A stretch of DNA of 64,000 nt from Streptomyces rishiriensis (GTDB lineage: Bacteria; Actinomycetota; Actinomycetes; Streptomycetales; Streptomycetaceae). The stretch lies in NCBI RefSeq assembly GCF_030815485.1, contig NZ_JAUSWV010000002.1, positions 7,688,001 to 7,752,000 of the forward strand, written 5' to 3'. Positions within the stretch are counted from its first letter, which is position 1. The number at the start of each line of letters is the position of its first letter. Both the position numbers and the translations under genes were made by a program. The notes beneath the pieces were generated by a model, which saw only the letters and a program-made list of their open reading frames with translations, made no database searches and was not told the DNA's origin. Positions 9,734 to 18,451 of the stretch are shown here, piece by piece.

Positions 9734-10090
9734 ACAGCGCCGCAGCGGTCTATGGGCATCCGCAACGCCCTGGACTACACCGGCGACTCGCTCAGCCGGA
9801 CCGCCGCCATCCACCGGATCCTCGACTCGAGCGCGGGCCCGCTGATCGCCGTACGCCTCGACGTCCTCACCCGCAAGACCCTCGGCGGCCTCCAGTCCGG
9901 CCTCTGCGGCCGCGTCCTCGACGCCGCAGGGAACCTGTGCCCGGTCTGTACGCGGCCGGAGAGGCCGCCGGCTTCGGCGGTGGCGGAATCCCCGGCTACC
10001 GCTTCCTCGAGGGCACGTTCCTCGGCGGCTGCCTGTTCTCCGGGCGCCAGGCGGGACGGGCAGCGGCCGCGGCGACCGCGGGACCTGACC
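9734..10090 (+). pseudogene. 3' remnant of a KsdD-type FAD-binding dehydrogenase gene, frameshifted
   Basis: Two overlapping frames together read like the C-terminal ~115 residues of the 3-ketosteroid-dehydrogenase-like FAD-binding dehydrogenases common in actinobacteria. Frame one gives IRNALDYTGD, then GPLIAVRLDVLTRKTLGGL. After a one-base loss in the GGG at 9929-9931, the other frame gives PVPGLYAAGEAAGFGGGGIP and LEGTFLGGCLFSGR. Restoring one G joins them as DAAGEPVPGLYAAGE. The N-terminal ~400 residues, including the FAD-binding Rossmann motif, are absent; sequence just upstream is unrelated. The normal stop also appears lost, since the frame runs into pyc. It is most likely a decayed fragment. 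Confidence 0.7.
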
Positions 10091-10228
10091 CGGCGTCGAA
10101 CGCAGTCGAATGTAGTCGGACACGGTCCGATCGAGCGAGACATGCGCCGAGTGGCCCGACTCACATGGCCAACCAGGTCACGCACCGACACGATGGTCCT
10201 CGTCACCGCCAGGCTGAAGGGGTCCCGG

Positions 10229-13200
10229 ATGTTCCGCAAGGTGCTGGTCGCCAACCGTGGTGAGATCGCGATCCGTGCGTTTCGCGCCGGCTATGAGCTG
10301 GGCGCGCGCACGGTCGCGGTCTTCCCGCACGAGGACCGCAACTCACTCCACCGGCAGAAGGCCGACGAGGCGTACGAGATCGGAGAGCAGGGGCACCCGG
10401 TGCGCGCCTACCTCTCCGTCGAGGAGATCGTCGGCGCCGCGCGCCGGGCGGGCGCCGACGCCGTCTACCCGGGCTACGGGTTCCTCTCCGAGAACCCCGA
10501 ACTCGCGCGTGCCTGCGAGGAGGCGGGCATCACGTTCGTCGGCCCCGACGCGCGCACCCTCGAACTGACGGGGAACAAGGCGAGCGCGGTGGCGGCGGCC
10601 CGCGCGGCGGGTGTGCCCGTGCTCGGCTCGTCCGCGCCCTCCAACGACATCGACGAACTGGTCAGGGCCGCCGAGGAGATCGGCTTCCCCCTGTTCGTCA
10701 AGGCGGTCGCCGGAGGCGGCGGACGGGGCATGCGCCGCGTCGAGGACCCGGCCGTGCTGCGCGAGTCCATCGAGGCGGCCTCCCGCGAGGCCGCGTCCGC
10801 TTTCGGAGACCCGACCGTCTTCCTGGAGAAGGCCGTCGTCGACCCGCGCCACATCGAGGTGCAGATCCTCGCCGACGGCGAAGGCAACGTCATCCACCTC
10901 TTCGAGCGCGACTGCTCGGTCCAGCGCCGTCACCAGAAGGTGATCGAGCTGGCACCCGCGCCCAACCTCGCCCCGGAGCTGCGCGACCGGATCTGCGCCG
11001 ACGCGGTCCGCTTCGCCCGTGAGATCGGCTACCGCAACGCCGGTACCGTCGAGTTCCTCCTCGACCCCGCGGGCCACCACGTCTTCATCGAGATGAACCC
11101 GCGCATCCAGGTCGAGCACACGGTGACCGAGGAGGTCACGGACGTCGACCTGGTCCAGGCCCAGCTGCGCATCGCCGCCGGCGAGACCCTGGCCGACCTC
11201 GGTCTGTCCCAGGAGACGGTCACCCTGCACGGTGCCGCCCTCCAGTGCCGGATCACCACCGAGGACCCCGCCAACGGCTTCCGCCCCGACACCGGCCGCA
11301 TCAGCGCCTACCGCTCGCCCGGCGGCTCCGGCATCCGCCTCGACGGCGGCACCACCCACGCGGGTACCGAGATCAGCGCGCACTTCGACTCGATGCTGGT
11401 CAAACTGACCTGCCGGGGACGGGACTTCGAGACCGCGATCAAGCGGGCCCGGCGTGCCGTGGCCGAGTTCCGGATCCGTGGCGTGTCCACCAACATCCCC
11501 TTCCTCCAGGCCGTCCTGGACGACCCGGACTTCCAGGGCGGACGCGTCACCACGTCGTTCATCGAGCAGCGCCCGCACCTGCTCACCGCACGCTCCTCGG
11601 CCGACCGCGGCACCAAGCTGCTGACCTATCTCGCCGACGTCACGGTGAACAAGCCGCACGGTGAGCGGCCCGCGCTGATCGACCCGGTCACCAAGCTGCC
11701 GCCGCTGCCCGACACCGAGCCGCCCGCGGGTTCCCGCCAGGACCTGATCCGGCTCGGGCCCGAGGGCTTCGCCCGCGCGCTGCGCGAGTCGCCGACCATC
11801 GGTGTCACGGACACCACCTTCCGCGACGCCCACCAGTCCCTGCTGGCCACCCGGGTCCGCACCAAGGACCTCCTCGCCCCGGCCCCGCTGGTCGCCCGCA
11901 CCCTGCCCCGGTTGCTGTCCCTGGAGTGCTGGGGCGGCGCCACCTACGACGTCGCCCTGCGCTTCCTCGCCGAGGACCCGTGGGAGCGGCTGGCGGCCCT
12001 GCGCGAGGCCGTCCCCAACATCTGCCTCCAAATGCTGCTGCGCGGCCGCAACACCGTCGGCTACACGCCCTACCCGACCGAGGTGACCGACGCCTTCGTG
12101 CAGGAGGCCGCCGCCACCGGGATCGACATCTTCCGCATCTTCGACGCGCTCAACGACGTCGGCCAGATGCGGCCCGCGATCGACGCCGTACGGGAGACGG
12201 GGACGGCCGTCGCCGAGGTCGCCCTCTGCTACACCTCCGACCTGTCCGACCCGAACGAGCGGCTCTACACCCTCGACTACTACCTCCGCCTGGCCGAGCA
12301 GATCGTCGAGGCGGGCGCCCACGTCCTGGCCGTCAAGGACATGGCGGGTCTGCTGCGCGCCCCGGCCGCCGCGAAGCTCGTGTCGGCGCTGCGCCGCGAG
12401 TTCGACCTGCCGGTGCACCTGCACACCCACGACACCGCTGGCGGTCAGCTCGCCACCTACCTGGCGGCGATCCAGGCCGGCGCGGACGCCGTCGACGGGG
12501 CCGTGGCCTCCATGGCGGGTACCACCTCGCAGCCCTCGCTGTCGGCGATCGTCGCCGCGACCGACCACTCCGAGCGGCCCACCGGCCTCGACCTCCAGGC
12601 CGTCGGCGACCTCGAGCCGTACTGGGAGGGTGTCCGGAAGATCTACGCCCCCTTCGAGGCGGGCCTGGCCTCCCCGACCGGACGCGTCTACCACCACGAG
12701 ATCCCCGGCGGACAGCTCTCCAACCTGCGCACCCAGGCCGTCGCGCTCGGCCTCGGCGACCGCTTCGAGGACATCGAGGCGATGTACGCCGCCGCCGACC
12801 GCATCCTCGGCCACCTGGTGAAGGTCACCCCGTCCTCCAAGGTGGTCGGCGACCTCGCCCTGCACCTGGTCGGCGCCGGAGTGTCCCCGCAGGACTTCGA
12901 GGCCTCGCCCGACCGCTACGACATCCCCGACTCCGTCATCGGCTTCCTGCGCGGCGAACTCGGCACCCCGCCCGGCGGCTGGCCCGAGCCGTTCCGCAGC
13001 AAGGCGCTGCAGGGCCGCGCGGCGGCCAAGCCCGTGCAGGACCTGACCACCGAGGACCGCGAGGGCCTGGAGAAGTCCCGCCGCAGCACCCTCAACCGGC
13101 TGCTCTTCCCCGGCCCGACGCGCGACTTCGAGACCCACCGCCAGGCCTACGGCGACACCAGCGTGCTCGACAGCAAGGACTTCTTCTACGGTCTGCGTCC

Positions 13201-13603
13201 GAGCAAGGAGTACGCCGTCGACCTCGAGCCGGGCGTCCGGCTCCTGATCGAGCTCCAGGCCGTGGGCGAGGCCGACGAGCGCGGCCTGCGCACGGTCATG
13301 TCCTCCCTGAACGGCCAACTGCGGCCCATCCAGGTCCGGGACAAGGCGGCGGCCTCCGACGTACCGGTGACCGAGAAGGCCGACCGCGCCGACCCCGGGC
13401 ATGTCGCCGCGCCGTTCGCGGGCGTGGTCACCCTCGCGGTCGCCGAGGGCGACGAGGTGGAGGCCGGCGCGACGGTCGCCACCATCGAGGCGATGAAGAT
13501 GGAAGCCACGATCACGGCTCCGCGGGCCGGCACGGTGTCGCGGCTGGCCATCAACCGGATCCAGCAGGTCGAAGGCGGTGACCTGCTGGTCGAGGTGGGA
13601 TGA
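10229..13603 (+). CDS. pyc: Pyruvate carboxylase
   Basis: Encodes a 1124-residue, single-chain, biotin-dependent pyruvate carboxylase, which makes oxaloacetate from pyruvate, bicarbonate and ATP. The biotin carboxylase domain covers about residues 1-450 (MFRKVLVANRGEIAIR, the glycine-rich AGGGGRGM loop and EMNPRIQVEHTVTEE). The carboxyltransferase TIM barrel follows at about 530-830 (TDTTFRDAHQSLLATR). The C-terminal biotinyl domain carries EAMKME with the biotinylated Lys near residue 1090. Length matches the usual actinobacterial enzyme. The ATG at 10229 is preceded by AAGGGG and gives the family N-terminus; the frame is open further upstream, but that stretch belongs to a dehydrogenase remnant. 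It stands alone with a hairpin behind it. Confidence 0.97.
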   Translation: MFRKVLVANRGEIAIRAFRAGYELGARTVAVFPHEDRNSLHRQKADEAYEIGEQGHPVRAYLSVEEIVGAARRAGADAVYPGYGFLSENPELARACEEAGITFVGPDARTLELTGNKASAVAAARAAGVPVLGSSAPSNDIDELVRAAEEIGFPLFVKAVAGGGGRGMRRVEDPAVLRESIEAASREAASAFGDPTVFLEKAVVDPRHIEVQILADGEGNVIHLFERDCSVQRRHQKVIELAPAPNLAPELRDRICADAVRFAREIGYRNAGTVEFLLDPAGHHVFIEMNPRIQVEHTVTEEVTDVDLVQAQLRIAAGETLADLGLSQETVTLHGAALQCRITTEDPANGFRPDTGRISAYRSPGGSGIRLDGGTTHAGTEISAHFDSMLVKLTCRGRDFETAIKRARRAVAEFRIRGVSTNIPFLQAVLDDPDFQGGRVTTSFIEQRPHLLTARSSADRGTKLLTYLADVTVNKPHGERPALIDPVTKLPPLPDTEPPAGSRQDLIRLGPEGFARALRESPTIGVTDTTFRDAHQSLLATRVRTKDLLAPAPLVARTLPRLLSLECWGGATYDVALRFLAEDPWERLAALREAVPNICLQMLLRGRNTVGYTPYPTEVTDAFVQEAAATGIDIFRIFDALNDVGQMRPAIDAVRETGTAVAEVALCYTSDLSDPNERLYTLDYYLRLAEQIVEAGAHVLAVKDMAGLLRAPAAAKLVSALRREFDLPVHLHTHDTAGGQLATYLAAIQAGADAVDGAVASMAGTTSQPSLSAIVAATDHSERPTGLDLQAVGDLEPYWEGVRKIYAPFEAGLASPTGRVYHHEIPGGQLSNLRTQAVALGLGDRFEDIEAMYAAADRILGHLVKVTPSSKVVGDLALHLVGAGVSPQDFEASPDRYDIPDSVIGFLRGELGTPPGGWPEPFRSKALQGRAAAKPVQDLTTEDREGLEKSRRSTLNRLLFPGPTRDFETHRQAYGDTSVLDSKDFFYGLRPSKEYAVDLEPGVRLLIELQAVGEADERGLRTVMSSLNGQLRPIQVRDKAAASDVPVTEKADRADPGHVAAPFAGVVTLAVAEGDEVEAGATVATIEAMKMEATITAPRAGTVSRLAINRIQQVEGGDLLVEVG

Positions 13604-13915
13604 CCTCACGGGCCGCGGACGGTCACTCGCCCGCGGCCACGTACGGGTCGTCAGGGTCGTCCGCGCGTCCTCCCGGCCCGACAGGTCCACCGTCACTCCG
13701 TGGGGCTCCGGAGTCCGCCGTATCCGCTTCGCCATCGCCTCCGACAGGTAACACTCACCAACTCCCGCCGACGGTCCGCCCGGAACCGCTGCCCGTGCGG
13801 GCAGCAGGTCTGCCCCTGCGTCCGGTGACGCGCGCCGGGCCGACCGCTAACGTCCGTCCGTGAACAACTGCACTGTGCCGCGGCGGCCGTCGACCCCTCG
13901 TCCGGAGACCGCCGC
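13604..13915. other. Intergenic region between pyc and the M23 peptidase gene
   Basis: About 310 bp without a convincing gene on either strand. It holds the pyc terminator hairpin near its left end and, presumably, the promoter of the M23 peptidase gene at its right end. I see no clear -35/-10 pair and no repeat beyond the hairpin. Confidence 0.5.
13611..13638 (+). terminator. Hairpin downstream of pyc
   Basis: GGCCGCGG at 13611-13618 pairs perfectly with CCGCGGCC at 13631-13638 around a 12-base loop, starting 8 bp after the pyc stop. It is a likely intrinsic terminator of the actinobacterial type without a U-tract. Confidence 0.6.
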
Positions 13916-15067
13916 GTGAGCGACGAGCCCGCCGTCGAGACCCCTGCGTACGAGGCCGCCACCGCTCCCGGTGTCCTCGCCCCCGAGATGCCCGCCCCGC
14001 AGGCGCCGGCCCCGCGAACCCCCGCCCCGCGCCCCCGCCGGCGCGGTCCGGGCCCCTTCACCCTCCTGGTGCTGCCGGGTCTGGTCACCCTCACCACCGT
14101 CGCCGGGTTCCTCGCCCTGACCGGTGGGCTCCCCGACGACTGGAGCCCCGGGGAGAGCACACCGCAGGACGCCGCCGGCGGCGTCGACGAGACCTACGGA
14201 CCCTGGCTGCGCGAGTCCGCCGACGCCTGCACGGTCGTCACCCCGTCCACCCTCGCCGCGCAGATCGACCAGCTCACCGGCTGGAGCAACGACAGCGCCA
14301 CCACCTCCGGCGCGCAGGGCATCGCCGCCTTCACCGCCGCCGCATGGAAGACCTGGGGCAAGGACGACGACGGCAACGGCCGCTCCTCACCGAGCGATCC
14401 GGCCGACGCCATCATGGCGCTGGGGCGCCAGGACTGCTCCCTGGCCCAGGAGGTCACCGGCCTCAGAACCGACGGCACGGTCAACGGCGAACTCGTCGAC
14501 CTCACCCTCGCCGCCTACGCGGTCGGCACGGACGCCGTGAAGAAGGCGGGCGGTGTCCCCGCCGCGGCACAGACCTACCTCGGCGAGGTCAAGGCCCTGT
14601 TCGCGAAGTACGAGGCCTTCGACCGGCAGGACACGAGCGGCGGCGGCGTCCTGGCCGACGCGATCCTGGCACCGCCCGTCACCACGCTCACCGTCACCTC
14701 TCCCTACGGCTCCCGCCAGCACCCCCTCACCGGCGTCACCAAGCTCCACACCGGCGTGGACTTCGGCGCACCCCAGGGCGCCCAGGTCTCCGCGGCCCGC
14801 GACGGCACGGTCGTCTTCGCGGCCATGACCACGGCCTACGGCAACCGGGTCGTCGTCGACCACGGCACGATCGAGGGCAAACGGCTCCAGACGACGTACA
14901 GCCACCTGTCCGCCATCGGCGTCACCGTGGGCGGGTCCGTGCGGACCGGGACCCCGCTCGGGCGGGTCGGCTCCACCGGCCTGTCCACCGGCCCCCATCT
15001 GCACTTCGAGGTGATCTACGACGGCTACTACGCCGACCCCCTGCCCTGGCTGGCGCCGAACGGCTGA
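13916..15067 (+). CDS. Membrane-anchored M23 (LytM) peptidase with lysozyme/SLT-like region
   Basis: A 383-residue protein starting at GTG. Residues 1-46 are a Pro/Ala/Arg-rich cytoplasmic segment and residues 47-70 a single membrane helix, so the rest should face the wall. Residues about 85-215 look like a transglycosylase/SLT-type helical domain. Residues 255-375 are an M23 zinc peptidase: HTGVD (His278, Asp282), TYSHL (His330) and HLHFEV (His361, His363) supply metal-binding and catalytic residues, including the HxH motif. Such enzymes cut peptide crosslinks in peptidoglycan. The combination suggests a wall remodeller. The transglycosylase assignment is tentative; the M23 domain is clear. 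Confidence 0.85.
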   Translation: MSDEPAVETPAYEAATAPGVLAPEMPAPQAPAPRTPAPRPRRRGPGPFTLLVLPGLVTLTTVAGFLALTGGLPDDWSPGESTPQDAAGGVDETYGPWLRESADACTVVTPSTLAAQIDQLTGWSNDSATTSGAQGIAAFTAAAWKTWGKDDDGNGRSSPSDPADAIMALGRQDCSLAQEVTGLRTDGTVNGELVDLTLAAYAVGTDAVKKAGGVPAAAQTYLGEVKALFAKYEAFDRQDTSGGGVLADAILAPPVTTLTVTSPYGSRQHPLTGVTKLHTGVDFGAPQGAQVSAARDGTVVFAAMTTAYGNRVVVDHGTIEGKRLQTTYSHLSAIGVTVGGSVRTGTPLGRVGSTGLSTGPHLHFEVIYDGYYADPLPWLAPNG

Positions 15068-15099
15068 CGGCGCCTCACGAGGACGGGCGCCACGCCGGC

Positions 15100-17130
15100 T
15101 CAGAGCGCGAGACGGCTGCCGACCGACCGGGCGACCTCGGTGTGGGAGAGGTACTCCACGATGCTGTGGGCCCGGTCGCGGGCGTTGATGACGGCGAGGT
15201 CGGTCAGGCCGTCCGCCCAGTCGTCGGCCAGCGGGCAGCCGATGGCGACCGCGTCGTTGGGGCACCACACGTTGAGCCAGTCCGCGACCACGTCGGGACG
15301 CTTGGGCCCGCCCACGAGAAGCCTGCGGTACACACTGTCCAGCCCGAGAGGACTGCCGGCCGTGGTCAGATGGACGACGCTCACCCCGGGAGACAGCCGT
15401 GTGGCGAGGTCCAGGCCGACGACCGTGCCCAGGCTGTGACTGACGAGAACCACCTCGCCCGAGTCCGGCACCGCCTCGAGCACACAGTCCAGGACCTCCT
15501 CCCGGACGGGCCGGGCGTCGTCGAGGTACGCGGCCACGTCACGGAAGATCAGCGCGATGGCCCATGCGTCGAGGTCGCTCCTGGCGGCCAGCCAGCTCAG
15601 CCTCTTCTGGAGGGCGCCGACGAGGTCGCCCAGGCCGAAGCCCTCGGTGGCCGGTTGCCGCTCCCGGGGCATGTTCCACTTCAGGGCCGCCTCGCCGATG
15701 AGCTCCTCGTAGACCGCGCGGGCGGACGGAGCGGAGGGCGCGACCACCTCCGCCGCCGTGGCGGTCGGCGCCTCGACCACGTGGGGGACGGCCTCGTGCG
15801 CGGTGAGGGCCTGCGCCAGCCTGTCGCCGTAGTAGGGGAACCAGACGTCCGCCGGGTCGACGGGAGGAAGCCCGGCGCGGACGAGCCCCTGGTTGAGCCC
15901 GGCCGCCCACGCGCGGCGCAGCTTCTCGGGGTCCTTGCCCTCCTGGGAACGACCGTGCAGGAAGACCAGGTGCCGCTCGCCGCCGAACGCGCCGCCCCGG
16001 GCGCGCAGGCCCGCCCGCGCGGCGGCCCGCTCGGGTGCCGGTGGCTGCGCGGCGACGACAACGGGTGCCGCGGCGGGAGCGGCGGCCCGGGCCTGGGCCA
16101 GGCCCGCCTCGGGACCGAGTTCGTCCAGCGGTGACGGCGGCGGGGAGGTGCGCGGGAGCGCCGCGAGGTGCTTCAGGATCGAGCTGATGCGCACGCCCTC
16201 GTTGGCCACCCAGTCGATGGCGTCGTCGCCGTCCCCGGGGCGCCAGACCTGCCCGTCCTGGCGCAGGACGCGGCCCTGGTCGTCCGTCCTGGGCACCCCG
16301 CTGTGATGGAGCGCGACGACCTCCCACTGGTCGTTGAAGACCGGCGAGCCGGAGTTTCCGGGTTCGGTGTCCGTCCTGTAGTGGAGGAAGTCGTCGAGGC
16401 GCGTCTGGAGCATGTTGTCGCGTACGGCGATCTCCTTCAGACGGCCCATCGGATGGCCGATGACGTTGACGGGCTCGCCGATCACCAGCTTTCCCGTCCG
16501 GACGCTGAGCCGGTTCCAGCCGAACGTCTCCCCGGGGGGCCGCCCGTCCGGGCCGGAGGCGACGAACACCAGCGCGAAGTCGAGGCGTTCGTCCGCCGCG
16601 AAGAAGGCGTCGGGGTCGAGCTCCAGCCGGATCGGCGTCTGGGGTGTGTTGTCGACGGTGACCTGCGCGTCGAACTCCACGAAGCACTGCCGGGAGGCGT
16701 CCGCGTCGGTGAGGACGTGATGGTTGGTCATCAGCAGGCTCGGCGAGACGAGGAAGCCGGTGCCGAGCGGCAGTTCACGGCCGTTCTCCCGGACCGAGAT
16801 GCGGGCGACGGTACGTGCGGCCCGGCTGCCGCGCGGCAGGAAGCTCCAGGCCTGGAGCTCCTTGGACACCCCGAGGATGCGTTCGTACGCCGCCGTCGCG
16901 GCCAGCGGCTCCGCGCGGACGGCCTCCACCACCATGGCGGGAGACACCGCGTGCCGCTCCAGCAACCGGGCCGCGCGGGCCGCGAGTGCCTCCTCGGAGT
17001 CCGGGAAGGCGACCCCGGCGTCCTGCTGCCGTTCGACCGCGCGCCGCTCGTCGCCGGCCGCGCCGTACCGTGCGGCGGCCGCCGCGATCTGGCGCTCCCG
17101 CTCATCGCGGGACCTGTCCGTCGCAGCCAT
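15100..17130 (-). CDS. Cytosolic trypsin-like serine protease fused to an alpha/beta hydrolase
   Basis: A 676-residue two-domain protein with no signal peptide or membrane helix. Residues 1-95 are helical and could be an adaptor. Residues 105-325 are a chymotrypsin-fold protease with a complete triad: TNHHVL (His138), RLDFALV (Asp184) and EPGNSGSPV (Ser260). After an Ala/Pro-rich linker (about 340-375), residues 385-676 form an alpha/beta hydrolase with the nucleophile motif SHSLG (Ser566) and a late conserved DRAHSIVEY. Trypsin-like domains without signals joined to other effectors are known from proposed bacterial conflict systems; that role is inference. The ATG is preceded by AAGGACGG. 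Next door are a broken trypsin-like gene and a metalloprotease gene. Confidence 0.8.
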   Translation of the reverse strand: MAATDRSRDERERQIAAAAARYGAAGDERRAVERQQDAGVAFPDSEEALAARAARLLERHAVSPAMVVEAVRAEPLAATAAYERILGVSKELQAWSFLPRGSRAARTVARISVRENGRELPLGTGFLVSPSLLMTNHHVLTDADASRQCFVEFDAQVTVDNTPQTPIRLELDPDAFFAADERLDFALVFVASGPDGRPPGETFGWNRLSVRTGKLVIGEPVNVIGHPMGRLKEIAVRDNMLQTRLDDFLHYRTDTEPGNSGSPVFNDQWEVVALHHSGVPRTDDQGRVLRQDGQVWRPGDGDDAIDWVANEGVRISSILKHLAALPRTSPPPSPLDELGPEAGLAQARAAAPAAAPVVVAAQPPAPERAAARAGLRARGGAFGGERHLVFLHGRSQEGKDPEKLRRAWAAGLNQGLVRAGLPPVDPADVWFPYYGDRLAQALTAHEAVPHVVEAPTATAAEVVAPSAPSARAVYEELIGEAALKWNMPRERQPATEGFGLGDLVGALQKRLSWLAARSDLDAWAIALIFRDVAAYLDDARPVREEVLDCVLEAVPDSGEVVLVSHSLGTVVGLDLATRLSPGVSVVHLTTAGSPLGLDSVYRRLLVGGPKRPDVVADWLNVWCPNDAVAIGCPLADDWADGLTDLAVINARDRAHSIVEYLSHTEVARSVGSRLAL

Positions 17131-17285
17131 GTCGGTTCACCGTCCTTCAGGCCGTACCGGCCGCTCGGAGGCGAGGACGTACGGTGTCCGGCCGGGGGGC
17201 GCCGTGCGGCGCGTCGCCGCTCGCTCATCACCTTGCCCCTGTCCTGCACGGAAACTGCGCAGGCCCCGTGGACAACGGCCACGGC

Positions 17286-17317
17286 GCGAAGAAGCGAGGA
17301 AGCGAAGAAGCGAAGAA
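17286..17317. repeat. Four tandem copies of an 8-bp purine-rich unit
   Basis: GCGAAGAA, GCGAGGAA, GCGAAGAA and GCGAAGAA follow one another at 17286-17317 in the 360-bp gap upstream of the protease-hydrolase fusion gene. It is a short microsatellite with one variant base and no coding potential that I recognise. Confidence 0.7.
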
Positions 17318-17411
17318 GTCGAAGCCCGCGGCGACCGCCCGCCCCGGCCGATGGGCCGGGGTCGTTGCGGGCCGCCGACGGTGGCCGGCCGAGCCCGCCT
17401 CCGAGGCGCAA

Positions 17412-17444
17412 ATACCATCAAAACACTTCGGAATACCATGGTAT
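17412..17444. promoter_or_regulatory. AT-rich repeat and perfect palindrome upstream of the protease-hydrolase gene
   Basis: The heptamer ATACCAT occurs at 17412-17418 and 17433-17439, 21 bp apart (two helical turns). The second copy is half of a perfect 12-bp palindrome, ATACCATGGTAT, at 17433-17444. The patch is strikingly AT-rich for this genome and lies about 280 bp upstream of the minus-strand fusion gene. It may be an operator or promoter. The rest of the 17131-17490 gap holds an octamer repeat and nothing else I recognise. Confidence 0.4.
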
Positions 17445-17490
17445 GAGAGGCGTCGCCCGCCCGCACGTCGAGGACCGGACCGGCGCCGTG

Positions 17491-18379
17491 TCACCGGTGT
17501 CTTCGATGCCCGGCCGCACCCTTACGGCCTTGCCGGCCGCGGAGGCGGGGCTTCGGCTGGTGCCCCTTGCGCCGCTTGCCCGACCGGTTCACGGCCGTCT
17601 GCGCACGCGCCTGGGCGGGCGGCCCGGCTTGCCGCAGACTCTCCATCGTGTTCTCGATCGCGTGCAACTCCTCCTCGGCACGCCCCGGTTCCTCCGCGTC
17701 GAGCCGGGCGAACGCGGAACGCGCCTGCTCGTGCGCGCGCAGCACCTTGGCACGGGGGCGGCCCCGGCCTCCGTACGACTGGGCCAGTACCGCCTGTGCC
17801 CGGGCCCTGTTGAACCTGAGCCGCCAGGCGCGTACGTCCAACTCGTCGTACAGCGTCAGTGCCCGGCGGGCGGCCGCCTCGGCCCGTCCGCAGGTCTGCC
17901 GGATCGCGGGTCCGGCACGCCGGGGCCGGCCCGTCCAGCGCGAGCAGAACCTCCGCCTCCAGACAGCTCGTCCAGGCCTCGTGGACGCGGTTGGCCCACC
18001 GGTCCTCCTTGCGCATCCCCTCGTACTGTTCCAGTGCCTGCTCGACGCTCTCCAGAACCTTGAGCAGGTCCTCCGGCCGGCTCTCCGCCGGACGCGCCCG
18101 CGCTCTGCCGAGATGCGCCTCCGCCAGCCGGCCCGGCGCGAGGGCGTGCTGCGGCCGGACCGCCTCGCGGTACTCGCCACCCGGAAGGTGTGCCGGTCCT
18201 CCGAGAGGTCGTAACTGCCCTCGTGACGCACGTAGGCGCGGGCCGTCACCGCGGAGCCCTCCGGTCCGACGCAGTGACCTGCGGTGAGGACGAGTTCCGG
18301 TGTCAGCAGATACTTGTCCGATCCCCCTGCGGGGCGGGCAACTCGATCACCCGGGATCGGCGGGGGCGTCGGCGCGCAC
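17491..18379 (-). pseudogene. Disrupted trypsin-like protein gene with helical C-terminus
   Basis: Three frames must be stitched together. The likely GTG start at 18379 has a GGACGAGGGG ribosome site and begins VRADAPADPGDRVARP. It continues, after a one-base fix in the CCC at 18350-18352, into KYLLTPELVLTAGHCVGPEG, which holds the trypsin His motif TAGHC. A second shift near 18177 leads into a helical region (QALEQYEGMRKEDRWANRVH) and a third near 17908 returns to the first frame (ALTLYDELDVRAWRLRFNRA). The Asp and Ser parts of the protease are not found, so an internal deletion is likely as well. All three shifts lie in short G/C runs. It is probably a decayed relative or partner of the neighbouring protease fusion. 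Confidence 0.6.
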
Positions 18380-18451
18380 CCCCTCGTCCTGTCGGCCTAG
18401 TGTGGGAAGAGGGGTGACTCTTCGTCCGGGCCGACATGGAGGAGAACCGTG

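Noticed and set aside
9514..9765. An 83-codon gene on the minus strand upstream of the GH43 gene
   Set aside because: It covers the probable GH43 promoter and part of the dehydrogenase remnant and has no ribosome site.
10343..13735. A 1130-codon frame antisense to pyc
   Set aside because: Pyc is certain on the plus strand; the antisense frame is a shadow with repetitive GDR/VDG/RQ composition.
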